Shown here: in pieces, positions 32,462 to 43,739 of the stretch
How positions within the stretch are numbered: position 1 is the stretch's first letter
Layout: each line of letters begins with the position of its first letter
NCBI GenBank assembly: GCA_031316115.1
Contig: JALDRC010000007.1
Location: forward strand, 98,182-162,181
Reading direction: 5' to 3'
DNA: 64,000 bases
Origin: Nitrososphaeraceae archaeon
Lineage (GTDB): Archaea; Thermoproteota; Nitrososphaeria; Nitrososphaerales; Nitrososphaeraceae
Program-made: the position numbers and the translations under genes
Notes under the pieces: model-generated
Told to the model about the DNA's origin: nothing
The model's database searches: none
Seen by the model: only the letters and a program-made list of their open reading frames with translations

Positions 32462-32854
32462 ATGGATAATAATCAATGTGAAACAAATTGTGAAAACCTT
32501 CAAACAAGTAGAGTATCAACAGAAAACAGTAGAGTAAATTCATGTGAATGTGGATCATCTAGTAGTAGTAAGAACTCTGCATGTTGTGACGATACATGTT
32601 GTAGTAGAGATCCGATTAGTGCAGCAAAATCTCTGTTAGAAAGTTCATTTTTTACTGCAATGAAAGAAGTTCATGTAGAAAAATTGAAAAAAATCATTGA
32701 AAAAGAATGGGGAGACACTATTGACAAATCAGTTGAATTAACTATAAAAATAATGGCAAAACAATGGCATGCTTCTTTGTCGAGAACAAGTGCAGAAAAG
32801 GAATTCTATAACGGATTAGAAAAAATATTTAAAGAAAGTAATAAACAGAAATAA
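32462..32854 (+). CDS. Cys-rich hypothetical protein, divergent from hxlR
   Basis: 130 aa; SCECGSSSSSKNSACCDDTCCSRD metal-binding-like N-terminus. Confidence 0.6.
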   Translation: MDNNQCETNCENLQTSRVSTENSRVNSCECGSSSSSKNSACCDDTCCSRDPISAAKSLLESSFFTAMKEVHVEKLKKIIEKEWGDTIDKSVELTIKIMAKQWHASLSRTSAEKEFYNGLEKIFKESNKQK

Positions 32855-33182
32855 TAACATCCAATACAATCATTTTTTTATTTATTATCGCCTAACTGAC
32901 CCAATCAAATCCAAATAACAATATTCAGATTCTTACAAACAATTTCGATGTAATATATCTAAAATGATTATTCATCATCAACCTCTTGCCAGGATTATAA
33001 TATACAGTCGTGTTATTGACCAAGTTTTTCTACATTTTCTAGTAACTCAGAAATTGCATTTATAATTTCATTTTTTTATTTTGTCTTATTTTATATTTAA
33101 TGAATAGATAAACTTTGTTTTGTTTAGTTTTTTATAATACTTAGTTCACTTAATTTATTGATATGAAACAATATAGAGAAAA

Positions 33183-33881
33183 TTATTTGACTGTCCATTG
33201 CCATATACTGCGTTGTGATGTTTCTCCTCCTACTTTACTTACATAGAGACCCACTAAATCTTTCAAGAAACTAAGTGAATCATTGGATATTGTATCAAAG
33301 TAGATAAAGCCTTGGTAAATTATACTTCCATTTCTAGTTACCTTACCAATATCCACTGCATTCCATGTCGCACTCTGACCATCGAATGATGTTATTATAC
33401 CTTTTCCTTTTCCAATGATTTTATTTGGATGAACAGAATCAAGAAAAGTTCCTTGATTTAATATTGTAATACTTCCATTTAACAAAGCATTTTCAAAAAA
33501 TGACACTTCAGTATTTGGTATTCCTTCAACATTTAAAATCCTGGTTGAAGTAACAGTTCCATTTATCGATTGATAAAATGGATCTTCTTTGATAATGTTT
33601 ACACCTTTCTCAAATTTGGCATTTTCTGTATAAATAGGATTCTTTGGAGGCTCTTTTATTTCGTTTGGAGTATTGAAGCTTAAATATTTTTGCAAAAATA
33701 CTTCTTTTTCTTCTAGTGAAGAAAAATTAAATGATAATAGATAATTACTACTATTTTTGAAATTTTGTTCCTCTGCAAATACAGAAGGAATATGTAAATT
33801 AAAAGTTAATGAAATAATTAATAACAAAATAAGAGAGTATAAATTTGTAATTATTGCATTATTAAAGGTACAAAAATTCAT
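33183..33881 (-). CDS. Secreted hypothetical protein
   Basis: 232 aa with signal peptide; VTSTRILNVEGIPNTEVSFFENALLNG...NQGTFLD...GKGKGIITSFDGQSATWNAVDIGK. Confidence 0.6.
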   Translation of the reverse strand: MNFCTFNNAIITNLYSLILLLIISLTFNLHIPSVFAEEQNFKNSSNYLLSFNFSSLEEKEVFLQKYLSFNTPNEIKEPPKNPIYTENAKFEKGVNIIKEDPFYQSINGTVTSTRILNVEGIPNTEVSFFENALLNGSITILNQGTFLDSVHPNKIIGKGKGIITSFDGQSATWNAVDIGKVTRNGSIIYQGFIYFDTISNDSLSFLKDLVGLYVSKVGGETSQRSIWQWTVK

Positions 33882-34290
33882 TGTAATATCAGAAAAGTGC
33901 TTAATATATAAGCATATAGGTTATTATTTGATCTCTAATTTAGATTAAAAGTTGTATTGTTAACAAATTAGATATCTATCAATTTTCTCATACTTAGTTT
34001 GATCTTGTAATTCTTTATCTGACATATTTATGATTTTTGTAAATACTATTTGTAACATGTTTAACCATGATTATTTTTTATTTTATTATAATATCATGTA
34101 CAAACTTTGCATAAACTCATGACCAGAACTCATGGGTTCGAATCCCATTTTCTCTATTGAACTCTCAGTTCCAATCCTAGATGTTTTGTTGTACATATAC
34201 AGATTTTGAGGCCTAATAGTAATATTCTAGAAGATAATGGAAAGAAATTAATGACTTAATTTCAATGCAATGATGGTAAAATTATTATAG

Positions 34291-35001
34291 ATGGATTTTA
34301 CTTGGATAAATCCTATCTATCGAAAAAGAGATGTATTTTTGGAATTTATTCTTTTTCGAATAATTATCATTTTAAACGAGCCAAAGAATAATAACTGGAA
34401 TCTAACAGTTATTTTATTGATAATTAAAAACCCAGTCTTTATAATAGTAACAGCTTTCTTATGTTTACTTGTTTCTATCAATTATAACATAGAACTAGGA
34501 GAATCCTTAGTTTTTACAGAGTATGACACATCTGAAAATAACGATAACAATAAAATTGTTAATTATAACGAAGAGGATAACAAGAAACAAAAACTGATAC
34601 AATCTAAATCTATAATTCAATCTTCTAACGATAATGAAATTCAAGAGGATGAAATAGAATTAGAAGGTAAAGTCAATTATGTTGTTGATGGAGATACTCT
34701 TGATATTAACGATATAAGGATAAGACTTTCACTTGTGGATACTCCTGAACGAGGAGAAAAAGGATATAAGGAGGCTAAAGAATTTGTCAAGCAACTTTGT
34801 CTTGATAAAAAAGGAGAAGTAGACATAGATGATGGTCAGCGTAGAGGGGATAGATACGGAAGAGATATTGGTGTAGTCTTTTGCGACGGCATTAATGTCA
34901 ATAAAGAATTAATGGATAATAATTTGGCTAGAATTTATACTGAATATTGTGATGTCTCAGAATTTAAAAATGAACAATGGGCAAAATCAGATTGTCAGTA
35001 A
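34291..35001 (+). CDS. Thermonuclease/SNase-like nuclease with N-terminal TM segment
   Basis: YVVDGDTLDINDIRIRLSLVDTPERGEKGYKEAKEFVKQLC...DRYGRDIGVVFCDGINVNKELMDNNLARIY. Confidence 0.88.
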   Translation: MDFTWINPIYRKRDVFLEFILFRIIIILNEPKNNNWNLTVILLIIKNPVFIIVTAFLCLLVSINYNIELGESLVFTEYDTSENNDNNKIVNYNEEDNKKQKLIQSKSIIQSSNDNEIQEDEIELEGKVNYVVDGDTLDINDIRIRLSLVDTPERGEKGYKEAKEFVKQLCLDKKGEVDIDDGQRRGDRYGRDIGVVFCDGINVNKELMDNNLARIYTEYCDVSEFKNEQWAKSDCQ

Positions 35002-35492
35002 CTACTGTAATAATTATTGTATCCAATTGATTGGAAGAGATGATATTAAAAGAGATCAACATCTTCAGATAATAATTATAGCACTTTCTTTTTAATCTAG
35101 GTTAAAATAATTGTTGTAACAACATATGTGAATGATCCATCTAGGATATAAAAAATTTGAATGAATTTATGTTGAATAAAATGAATCTATGGACATCGAC
35201 ATGTACCTTAGTAGGCATCAAAATAGTAAACCAATAAAATTTTATACTAGAGATAAACCTAATATTACTAATCCAAATCATTGCTTTATATAACAATGGC
35301 AGTCAAATGTACCGATATAAAGAGCCAATTAACCAAATTTTGAAGAATATTTGTCTATAGCAGATAAAACTATTGCTTCAATTTATTAACTAATTTATTC
35401 TTGAAAGTCTTTTTTGGATTAATCATTAACTAAAATTAAAACTAACAACATAAAACTATGACATATAAATATTTGAACGGGATATTGTTATT

Positions 35493-35669
35493 ATGAGTGT
35501 AATTTCCTGCAGGAAATGTGAAGCGGAAATGGTTGTGTCTCAACCTGACAAGATCCATACTGAATTAGATAGAAAAATCTTGAACTGGAAGGATTATGTT
35601 AAATCAACTAGTAAATGCAAAAAATGTGGTAATACAAATATTTTCTACTGGAGCAAATCAAAAGACTGA
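35493..35669 (+). CDS. Small zinc-ribbon protein (58 aa)
   Basis: MSVISCRKCEAEMVVSQPDKIHTELDRKILNWKDYVKSTSKCKKCGNTNIFYWSKSKD; two CxxC pairs. Confidence 0.55.
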   Translation: MSVISCRKCEAEMVVSQPDKIHTELDRKILNWKDYVKSTSKCKKCGNTNIFYWSKSKD

Positions 35670-35860
35670 ATAAAGGTTATTGAACATGGTAAGTATGGCT
35701 ATTCAACTACCTGCGAACCATGACAATTTAAGTACTAAAATATTATAGAATCAATACTCTACAGATAATAAAGAATGAAAAATCGTATTGATGTAAATCC
35801 ATGCATGAAGGAACAGGGTAGAACCCCAACCTTCATTATATCAACCACTTTTAATATAAT

Positions 35861-36361
35861 CTACCGAATTCTCAGAAACATTGTATTCCTTTTTTCCTCA
35901 AAATTCTCTATAGGTTCAAAACCCCATTTTTTATAAGCATCTATTTTATCCTCTTCTGCTTCAACTATTATTATCTTACAACCAACTTCTTTAGACAGGT
36001 TTCTAGCCTTGGATACAACCCAATTAATCATCATATTGCCTATCCCTTTACCTTTATAATCTATATGTCTAGCCATCTCTCCTATTAAAATTCCTGGAAC
36101 ATAATTACGATGAGTCATTCTTCCTAGATTAAGGTGATATGATTTAGATAATTGACTCATTGCCAAAGTTACATAACCAACTACCATGTTGTCACTGTTT
36201 ACAAATAGCCATACTTTTCCAATCCCATTATAGTCATCCTCTCTTGCATATAGATTTAGATAATCTGCAAAATATTGTTTTTCACATTTAAATTCTGATA
36301 ACTCAATTGATTCATTGCTAGCCTTTACTAAGTTGTAAACTTTAATATCTGAATCTGACAA
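35861..36361 (-). CDS. GNAT family N-acetyltransferase
   Basis: NMVVGYVTLAMSQL...PGILIGEMARHIDYKGKGIGNMMINWVVSKARNLSKEVGCKIIIVEAEEDKIDAYKKWGFEPIE. Confidence 0.88.
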   Translation of the reverse strand: MSDSDIKVYNLVKASNESIELSEFKCEKQYFADYLNLYAREDDYNGIGKVWLFVNSDNMVVGYVTLAMSQLSKSYHLNLGRMTHRNYVPGILIGEMARHIDYKGKGIGNMMINWVVSKARNLSKEVGCKIIIVEAEEDKIDAYKKWGFEPIENFEEKRNTMFLRIR

Positions 36362-36395
36362 TTTAAAGCCTTATTTTCAAGGAAATATCATTAAA

Positions 36396-36536
36396 TTAAT
36401 CCAAATATACTTTAATCCTACTACCACTTCTTACCATTTCTTCAAGATTCTTTTTTTGGTCTTCGCTTAGTGGTTGATCCAATCTTCTAATTAGATAATT
36501 CCATTCTTTATCGTTTAATGGCTTAGGATATCTCAA
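36396..36536 (-). CDS. Possible small protein (46 aa)
   Basis: LRYPKPLNDKEWNYLIRRLDQPLSEDQKKNLEEMVRSGSRIKVYLD from a TTG start. Confidence 0.35.
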   Translation of the reverse strand: MRYPKPLNDKEWNYLIRRLDQPLSEDQKKNLEEMVRSGSRIKVYLD

Positions 36537-37666
36537 AGTGTATTATTTTGATATAGGCCATAATAAAAATATAACTTAATTATAAAGATATAATCAAATT
36601 ATAGTTAGTCAGAAATTTTATTCTAAATTAGAGTATCTTCTACTTTACTACTAGATTTAGGAATGTTAATTTATTGGTAAAATATAGTTGGAATCTAGAT
36701 TGGTTATTTTTATTACGAGAAATTATTCCTCATAGCTCTTGTTTTCACACTATATTTTGGTATTTATCCTGTTTATACATTACTTTAACACCTGTCTAGA
36801 ACTTGACTAATCCACTGAAAATAACTCTTTATATCACTTTCTATTTTCTAAATAGAAATCAATGCAAAGTATCCTGCCATATCATACAGAAAATTTGAAT
36901 TGAAATACTGGTATCTTTCTTTTAAAACAAGTCAAGAAAGATAGATGATAAAATATGTCTAATATCTCTTACCAGTTTTTGCCATGTTTTTATCTTTATT
37001 TTAATAGCTCTTAAAATAAGGAATAGTAAAAACCTTCTAACATGATATATTATATTCAGTGCATAATTTTGAACGATTTATTTAAACTAATCTAAAACTT
37101 TTCCTTGTCTGGTAGTAGCCTTGGTAAAATTAGAATATAAGTGTCTATTATCTAAAGTCTACTTCATAAAATACATTTTTAGAACTATCCTATATATAGA
37201 AATTTTAGTTCTAGGTAAAATTTGGAATAATTAAAATTATGAGAACTCATTGTTTTTTGTCTTTGCTTGCTTCTTGTTTGTTCTTATACTGTAGCCAGCA
37301 TTCTCTACAGATCATATCTCCATTAATAGAAGTGTATTCATTACTGTATTTTCCACATTTTGAACAAAATAACATGAAACTCAATTTTTTACCTCTTTTG
37401 CTACTAATATTAGAATATCTTCCTAATAATGTTATTTTTTATTATATAAAATCGAGAACTTGCTTACAGGGTAGATCAACGATGGTGTTATCAAGCCAAA
37501 AAGAAAAACTAAATTTGGTAGAAAATAATTACATTAAAAAATAAATTAAAAAATGATACCAATTGAAGAATATCTTAAGTATTGTATTTTGGATTATTTT
37601 TAGATTCATACTAAAGTATGAGTTTGTCAAAATGAGATAAAACTTGACTGATATTTCTACTTTATT

Positions 37667-38560
37667 CTATTCAAAAAAATCTGATATGGATGACTGTTTA
37701 GTTTTTTTATAATTAATATTTTCAAATTTTGAATAACTTTCATTTTCAATATTCTCAACAATAGTTTTTTTATAATTTAAAAGTGGAAATTGTATTTTTT
37801 CTTTTATATCCATCATCTCAGCAAATAACTTTGCTGTCATAGGACCAAAACCAGCATAATGATTATTTGCTGACACTATCGCCATTTTTATAATTGACTT
37901 AGTATTCTTTACATCGTTTAACATATTGGACCACTTTTGCATTTCCCTTCTTCTATCATTCTGTATTTTTCCAAAGTCCTTTTCATCAATATTTCTATTA
38001 CCTATCAATCGCAAATATACGAAATCTGTAGTAAACACCGGAGGAGTAACTAGTACATCCTGTTGACTCCAAACAAGACAAAAATCATTTTGTTTAAAAT
38101 AATTGAAAGCAAGATCATTGAACCAACTATAATGTCTTACTTCTATAGCATATCTGTATGAATTATCCAATTGGAATTGTATTGTTTTGAGGAATTTCAA
38201 TCCTTTCATAATGTCAAGCCATGGTGGCAGCTGTATCAGAAAAGCGACTATCTTACTTTGTAACGGTTTCATTACTTCATAGAATCTTTCTAAATTTTCA
38301 TTGATAGTATCTAATGGTTGTTTATCATGTGTTATTGCTTTTGGAAATTTTACAGTAAACTTGAAGTTATCTGGTGTTCTTCTAACCCAATTTCTAACCA
38401 TTAATTTCGAGGGAATTCTGTAAAATGTAGAATCTATTTCAACAAATTTGAAAACTTGAGAATAATATGAAAGCCATCCTCTGTTATCTAGATCTTCTGG
38501 ATAGAAAGGTCCTTTCCAAGCATCATAACTCCAACCAGAGCAACCCAGATAAATTTCCAA
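37667..38560 (-). CDS. DUF72 family protein
   Basis: LGCSGWSYDAWKGPFYPEDL...VEIDSTFYRIPSKLMVRNWVRRTPDNFKFTVKFPKAITHDK...YLRLIGNR. Confidence 0.92.
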   Translation of the reverse strand: MEIYLGCSGWSYDAWKGPFYPEDLDNRGWLSYYSQVFKFVEIDSTFYRIPSKLMVRNWVRRTPDNFKFTVKFPKAITHDKQPLDTINENLERFYEVMKPLQSKIVAFLIQLPPWLDIMKGLKFLKTIQFQLDNSYRYAIEVRHYSWFNDLAFNYFKQNDFCLVWSQQDVLVTPPVFTTDFVYLRLIGNRNIDEKDFGKIQNDRRREMQKWSNMLNDVKNTKSIIKMAIVSANNHYAGFGPMTAKLFAEMMDIKEKIQFPLLNYKKTIVENIENESYSKFENINYKKTKQSSISDFFE

Positions 38561-38819
38561 TACTATTTATTGTTTGTTGACTGCAAAAACCTTTACTGAA
38601 GCAATTATGCTTTGTTAACAAGTAGATAATAGAATTAATAACAACAACTAATGACTACTATTTATCTTAAATTTGCTTATTAAAATAACACTGTCTTTCC
38701 AAACTTATTAAATTATGAAATATATCTTAAATTATATTAATGATATGAACTGTCCTATTAACTTAAATCTGTACTACATCCAAAATTGAATAATATCTCA
38801 GTATTTTAAAGATAGGATC

Positions 38820-39400
38820 GTGTTTTTATAATTACTATCCATGTATAAAGAATCAAAAGAGGAATTGTGATCTACAACGTGTATACTATACAATTGGATC
38901 TATCTGTTCATTAATTCATACAATACAAGAATGGTAAACATATTACCCTTTTATCCAAGCTTTTCTCAAAAGATCAATGCAATCTATGTTTTAGATGTAC
39001 AAAGTTACATGCTTGTGGATACCATGTACCTCCATCAGTGTAAACTGTATGTTTTTCATATTTGGAAACAAGAGAAAGTATAAAATTCTCTGCTATGAAC
39101 ATGTTTTTCTTGATATATGTATTTCAAGCAGATATCTATAACCAGAGATGCTAATAATCAATCTGAATTATAATTTCATCTATGATGGATGAGGTTAATC
39201 TTTTTATTATAAATTTGATATGATCCAACTACAAATCTTTGTACCCGCTTTCAAACTACAATATGGCTCATATTTTGATCTTATACACTTCGGGTCTTTT
39301 GGATATACTTCGTAAACTGAGACCAAGAAAGTACAAATACAAAAAAATATATTACAATAATAGTGTATTTTTTGTTTCTTTCAAATGATGTTATTACCAT
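38820..39400 (-). pseudogene. Heavily decayed IS6-like transposase
   Basis: Minus strand shows the IS6-like transposase order (PRSVYEVYPKDP, HCSLKAGTKI, GGTWYPQAC-like) with many stops and indels. Confidence 0.7.
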
Positions 39401-39601
39401 CAGTTAGAAATAGAAAATCCATAGGTTTAGATCTTTTGGTAAGTGAATAGCGCCGATGAACTGTTAAAATCATATTTATAATTGATAACGTATCACAGTA
39501 TTAATAATATTTTTAAATATATTTTAGTCAATAATTATACATTTCAACTCAAATTTTTATTTTTAGATATATACTAATTACTTATTTTAAAAGATAACAT
39601 C

Positions 39602-40165
39602 CTACCTTTTATTGTCTCTTATTTGAAGTGCAATTGAAAAAACATCATTTTGGTATTTGTATGCAAGATCTAGCGGTAAGGAATAGGTAATTTTATATCC
39701 AATTCCATCTTCCTGAAAAAGTATATGCATTATTTCACTTGATGTCAAATCAAAATCTGAAAGAGATCCTGTTGCTATAGGAGTATAAATGGTCTTGATC
39801 AAGAGAGTTGATTGACCTCTAATATTCTTATATTTTTTTATATTTAAAACATCTATATTTGCTTCTTTATTGATATAAAGTTCCTTTTTAAATTCATTTA
39901 AAAATACATCTGGATTGGTCACATTATTATATATGACTAATGAAAGAAAATTAAGGTTATTAGAATCTGGATCAGGATACAAATTTACTAGTGATATATT
40001 ATTTTTAATATCTGATGATAGATTTTTGTTCGGTTGAAGTTCCCATTCATCAGGATATTCAAACTTTATTTCATACTTCTCATTTACATATTCTTTAGCA
40101 TTAATAGGAATTGTAGAAACCAAAAAAAGAATAATGAAAACTATTATAATAAGATATAAATTCAT
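39602..40165 (-). CDS. Secreted PsbP-like hypothetical protein
   Basis: 187 aa with signal peptide; YVNEKYEIKFEYPDEWELQPN...ILFQEDGIGYKITYSLPLDLAYKYQNDVFSIALQI. Confidence 0.6.
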   Translation of the reverse strand: MNLYLIIIVFIILFLVSTIPINAKEYVNEKYEIKFEYPDEWELQPNKNLSSDIKNNISLVNLYPDPDSNNLNFLSLVIYNNVTNPDVFLNEFKKELYINKEANIDVLNIKKYKNIRGQSTLLIKTIYTPIATGSLSDFDLTSSEIMHILFQEDGIGYKITYSLPLDLAYKYQNDVFSIALQIRDNKR

Positions 40166-40800
40166 TTTAGTTTTCTTTTATGAAAGGTTCTAATAAATTT
40201 ACTTATTAAAAATTATTAAAAAATTGATCTTAAAAATAACTTTCATAATTGATCATTAAATTTGTAGAAATTCATCCAAGAATTAAAAAATGAATAATAA
40301 ATATAGAAAGCAAAGATAATACTAAAATTATTTCCATCTACTCTAAGAACAGATCCTCTTATGCTAGCCAAATTAAACATATTAATTGTGCCATAGAAAC
40401 GATAATAGAATACAAGAGGATTAAACTATCTACAATATACAAATAGACTCCTAAATCAGTGAAAGCAAATTAAGCTGTGAAAAATAAATTAAATTCAATC
40501 AGTAGATTTAGAAAACAGGAGATGAAAAATCAAGTTGTATTAAATTCTATGATTGATATTATTTATTACTCGTATTTTTTCAGCATCAAAAAATAAAATA
40601 ATATTAATTTTTAGAGTAAATCATATGTAATATTATATTTCGTAATTTGCTTAGAGTTTCTACCAATAGTTAAAAGAATTTTTAAATTTATGATTTATTA
40701 TTATGATCCTTGGTTTTATCGGATCTTTTCTTATCAGAATTATCCTTGGTTTTACCTCTCTCCTTTACAACTAATTTTACATAATCTTTTACGTCAGTTT

Positions 40801-41706
40801 CTATAACTTCAGATGAAAAACTTCCAACTTGTTTTTCATTTCCTTCTGCTGAATTTGCATAATCTCAGTCACTTTTTTCTCTATCTCTTGTTCCATTTGT
40901 GCAGATCCAATATCTCCAACTAAATCATGCATAGATCCTTTGATTGATTTTCTTAAAGAAATATCTTGAGATATTGAAATTGCAGAAAGAAAGAATCCAA
41001 TACTAAACAAGTAAGAAGATAATAAAACAAAAGAATGAGCAGCAACTCCATAGGTAGGTTCTATAGCAGAAGTTGAAAGAGAAATACCAACTATAGTATC
41101 ACCAATTCCTACAATGATGAGATAATCTTTTAATTTTGATTCCCCTATTTTTGTTACAAATATAAAAAATGCAAGACCAAACAAAATATTTCCTCCTATT
41201 GTACCAATCCTAAATAAAAGTCTAAAAAAATAACGGTACTCCTCATCAACTCCTGCTAAACTTTCACCTGAAAAAAAACCTGGAGCCTTACCAATCAAGT
41301 AAAATACTAATGGCAAAGATAAAATTATCCAAAGAAACAGCGAGAGCTTGCCTACTCTTTGATAAAGAGAACGTAAAAGTGTCGTAGATGCAATCCATCG
41401 AAATACAAATGCTATAGGCAGTACAGTAGAATTTAACAGATTATAATAAATCAGACTCGAATTTGGTATGACATAAAGAAGTGTAGTATCTGGATTTACT
41501 ATTTTGTATACTATTTCCCCATCATATTTTTCAGATGGTTCATACAAAAAATACGATTCAGTCACAGATCCTGGTGGTGATTTTTCTTCCATGACTTGAA
41601 CTAACACTAATTTGGTACCCGCATCTTCTAAAATAGATGAGGCAAGAGTAAATGCTGCAATCCCATATAGTAAGATAACCAAATTCTTATACTTAATCTG
41701 TACCAT
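40801..41706 (-). CDS. Multi-pass membrane protein with C-terminal coiled coil
   Basis: 301 aa with several TM segments; C-terminal EQEIEKKVTEIMQIQQKEMKNKLEV. Confidence 0.6.
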   Translation of the reverse strand: MVQIKYKNLVILLYGIAAFTLASSILEDAGTKLVLVQVMEEKSPPGSVTESYFLYEPSEKYDGEIVYKIVNPDTTLLYVIPNSSLIYYNLLNSTVLPIAFVFRWIASTTLLRSLYQRVGKLSLFLWIILSLPLVFYLIGKAPGFFSGESLAGVDEEYRYFFRLLFRIGTIGGNILFGLAFFIFVTKIGESKLKDYLIIVGIGDTIVGISLSTSAIEPTYGVAAHSFVLLSSYLFSIGFFLSAISISQDISLRKSIKGSMHDLVGDIGSAQMEQEIEKKVTEIMQIQQKEMKNKLEVFHLKL

Positions 41707-41819
41707 GAAAACAATTTGTAAGTGATGAGACCCAAGATAATACTTGCAGTTATTGAACTAATAGCAAAGATATACTATCATTAAATATATGCTGGTATGA
41801 TTTACAGGCAGAGAGGGTT

Positions 41820-43259
41820 ATGCTTAGAGGGGAGCAGAAGAGACAGGAACAGCAAGATAATCAACTATTATATGATAATCTAATCAATTCATTAAAGACC
41901 AAAAACACCAAGGCAAACTACATTAGAGGGTTAAGGTATTTTCTAGAGTTTCTGGGTGATAAAACAGGCAAGAATTATTCGTTGTTGCTGGACCCAAGCA
42001 AAGACAGGAAAATGTTTGAAGCAGATATCAAATCTTTTTTGGTTCACTTGAGGCAAAAGAAAAAGGTATCTTATGATTCTGCTGCTCAATACTTGTATGC
42101 AATAAGAAAATTCTATTACGTTAACTCTGACTATGAATTCAAATGGGCCCTTATCAGGCAGTATCTAGGAAACGAGGACGAGAGTTCCAGTATAGAGAAT
42201 GAAGACCAACAACAAGAGGAAGAGGATAGGCCATATACCAGACAAGAGATTCATACCATGCTAAAGACTGCTAATGATATCCGTGTCAAAATTATGATTT
42301 TATTAATTGCATCTTCAGGGATGCGACTTGGTGCAATTCCATTATTAAAAATAAGGAATTTTGCAAAGAATGAAGAACTAGGAATTTATCAGATATCAGT
42401 TTATGAAGGTTCCAGGAAATCCAATTATAAAACATTTTGTACCCCTGAATGCACCTCATTAATCGATTCCTATTTAGATTATAGAAAGCACTCAGGTGAA
42501 GTATTAAAGGGTTCAAGTCCCTTAATCAGAGAACAATTTGATGCCTCTGATATGTTCAAAGTCAGTAACCCTAGACATATTGGAACTGGACTTGTAAAAT
42601 ATTCAGTCAATGAAGTATTGGTAAAGTATTCAGGATTAAAACAAAAGTTAGAATATGACTTTGAGAATAAGAAAAAAATTGGTAAGAAACACCCTACAAT
42701 GCTAACACATGCCCTAAGAAAGTTCTTTGATACCGAATGCCGTAAGGCAGGAGTTTATCCAGACTTTGTTGAATTGTTAATGGGCCATAAACTCCCAGGA
42801 GTTAAGAGCCATTACTTTAAGCCAGACATAAACACGCTACTGCAGGGCACAAAAGAATGCAAAGGATATGTTGCTGCTATCAATGATCTGACAATAAACG
42901 AAGAGTTCAGACTAACCAAGAAAGTACAGGAACTTAATGAAAAGAATGAATATCAAAATTATGTTATCGATAAAAAACTAAAGTCATTAGAAGATTTCGT
43001 ATTACAGATGTTTGAGAATTATGAGAAAGTTGACATGATAGAATCTCAAAAACTATCCAAGAAAATCAAGGAGGCAAATGATAAAGGTGAGTGTTATGCA
43101 ATTTATCCCAGTGATAAAGAAGTATCAACTGAGAAAGAAATCTTAGAGAAAGAAATGAAAGATGATGTCTATAAAAGATGGGCCTTAATGTTACTAAATA
43201 GACCAGACTTACAAAAGAAATATAATGTTAAAATGAGTTTCAAAGACAAAGACAAATAA
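41820..43259 (+). CDS. Tyrosine recombinase / integrase
   Basis: 479 aa; SAM-like N-terminus, IASSGMRLGAIPLLKIRNF, HALRKFFDTECRKAGVYPDFVELLMGHKLPGVKSHYFKP (R..HxxR..H/Y). Confidence 0.92.
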   Translation: MLRGEQKRQEQQDNQLLYDNLINSLKTKNTKANYIRGLRYFLEFLGDKTGKNYSLLLDPSKDRKMFEADIKSFLVHLRQKKKVSYDSAAQYLYAIRKFYYVNSDYEFKWALIRQYLGNEDESSSIENEDQQQEEEDRPYTRQEIHTMLKTANDIRVKIMILLIASSGMRLGAIPLLKIRNFAKNEELGIYQISVYEGSRKSNYKTFCTPECTSLIDSYLDYRKHSGEVLKGSSPLIREQFDASDMFKVSNPRHIGTGLVKYSVNEVLVKYSGLKQKLEYDFENKKKIGKKHPTMLTHALRKFFDTECRKAGVYPDFVELLMGHKLPGVKSHYFKPDINTLLQGTKECKGYVAAINDLTINEEFRLTKKVQELNEKNEYQNYVIDKKLKSLEDFVLQMFENYEKVDMIESQKLSKKIKEANDKGECYAIYPSDKEVSTEKEILEKEMKDDVYKRWALMLLNRPDLQKKYNVKMSFKDKDK

Positions 43260-43343
43260 TAGTTAGTTGGTAACCAACTTTTAGATCAAATATTATTAAA
43301 AAAATAAATACGTTAATTCACTAAATTATATCGTATATTATTA

Positions 43344-43739
43344 ATGAACAAGAAGAACATCAAAGAAGTAATTGAACCAGAGTTTAAACATGAAGTAAGG
43401 GCAGATGTATCAATAGCAGAACTACGAAATAACAAAGTAATGGCAAGTGTTCAGGTCGAACCAGATTTTGATAACAACCCAATCTATGCAGTTGCAGCAA
43501 CAACAGAACAACAGTATGAACGACCAAAGGAATCCGTTGGACCTACTGAAGAAACTGACCAGAAGAAACTTAATCAGGCAAAAGCAGCCTATAACAAGTG
43601 TTTACAAATAATGAATAAGATTAAGTTCCCAGAGGAACAAGGACAACAAATATGTCAATTACTTAGAGTCAATGATACTAGCAATGGAAGACGGAACAGA
43701 AGAGCCAGAACAACAGAATACAGAACAACAAAACAGTAA
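43344..43739 (+). CDS. Hypothetical element protein
   Basis: 131 aa, overlaps the next ORF by 68 bp in another frame. Confidence 0.5.
   Translation: MNKKNIKEVIEPEFKHEVRADVSIAELRNNKVMASVQVEPDFDNNPIYAVAATTEQQYERPKESVGPTEETDQKKLNQAKAAYNKCLQIMNKIKFPEEQGQQICQLLRVNDTSNGRRNRRARTTEYRTTKQ

Noticed and set aside
37239-37544. 101-aa plus-strand ORF as a coding gene
   Set aside because: Low-complexity Leu/Ser-rich composition and no recognisable motif; evidence too weak to list as a CDS.
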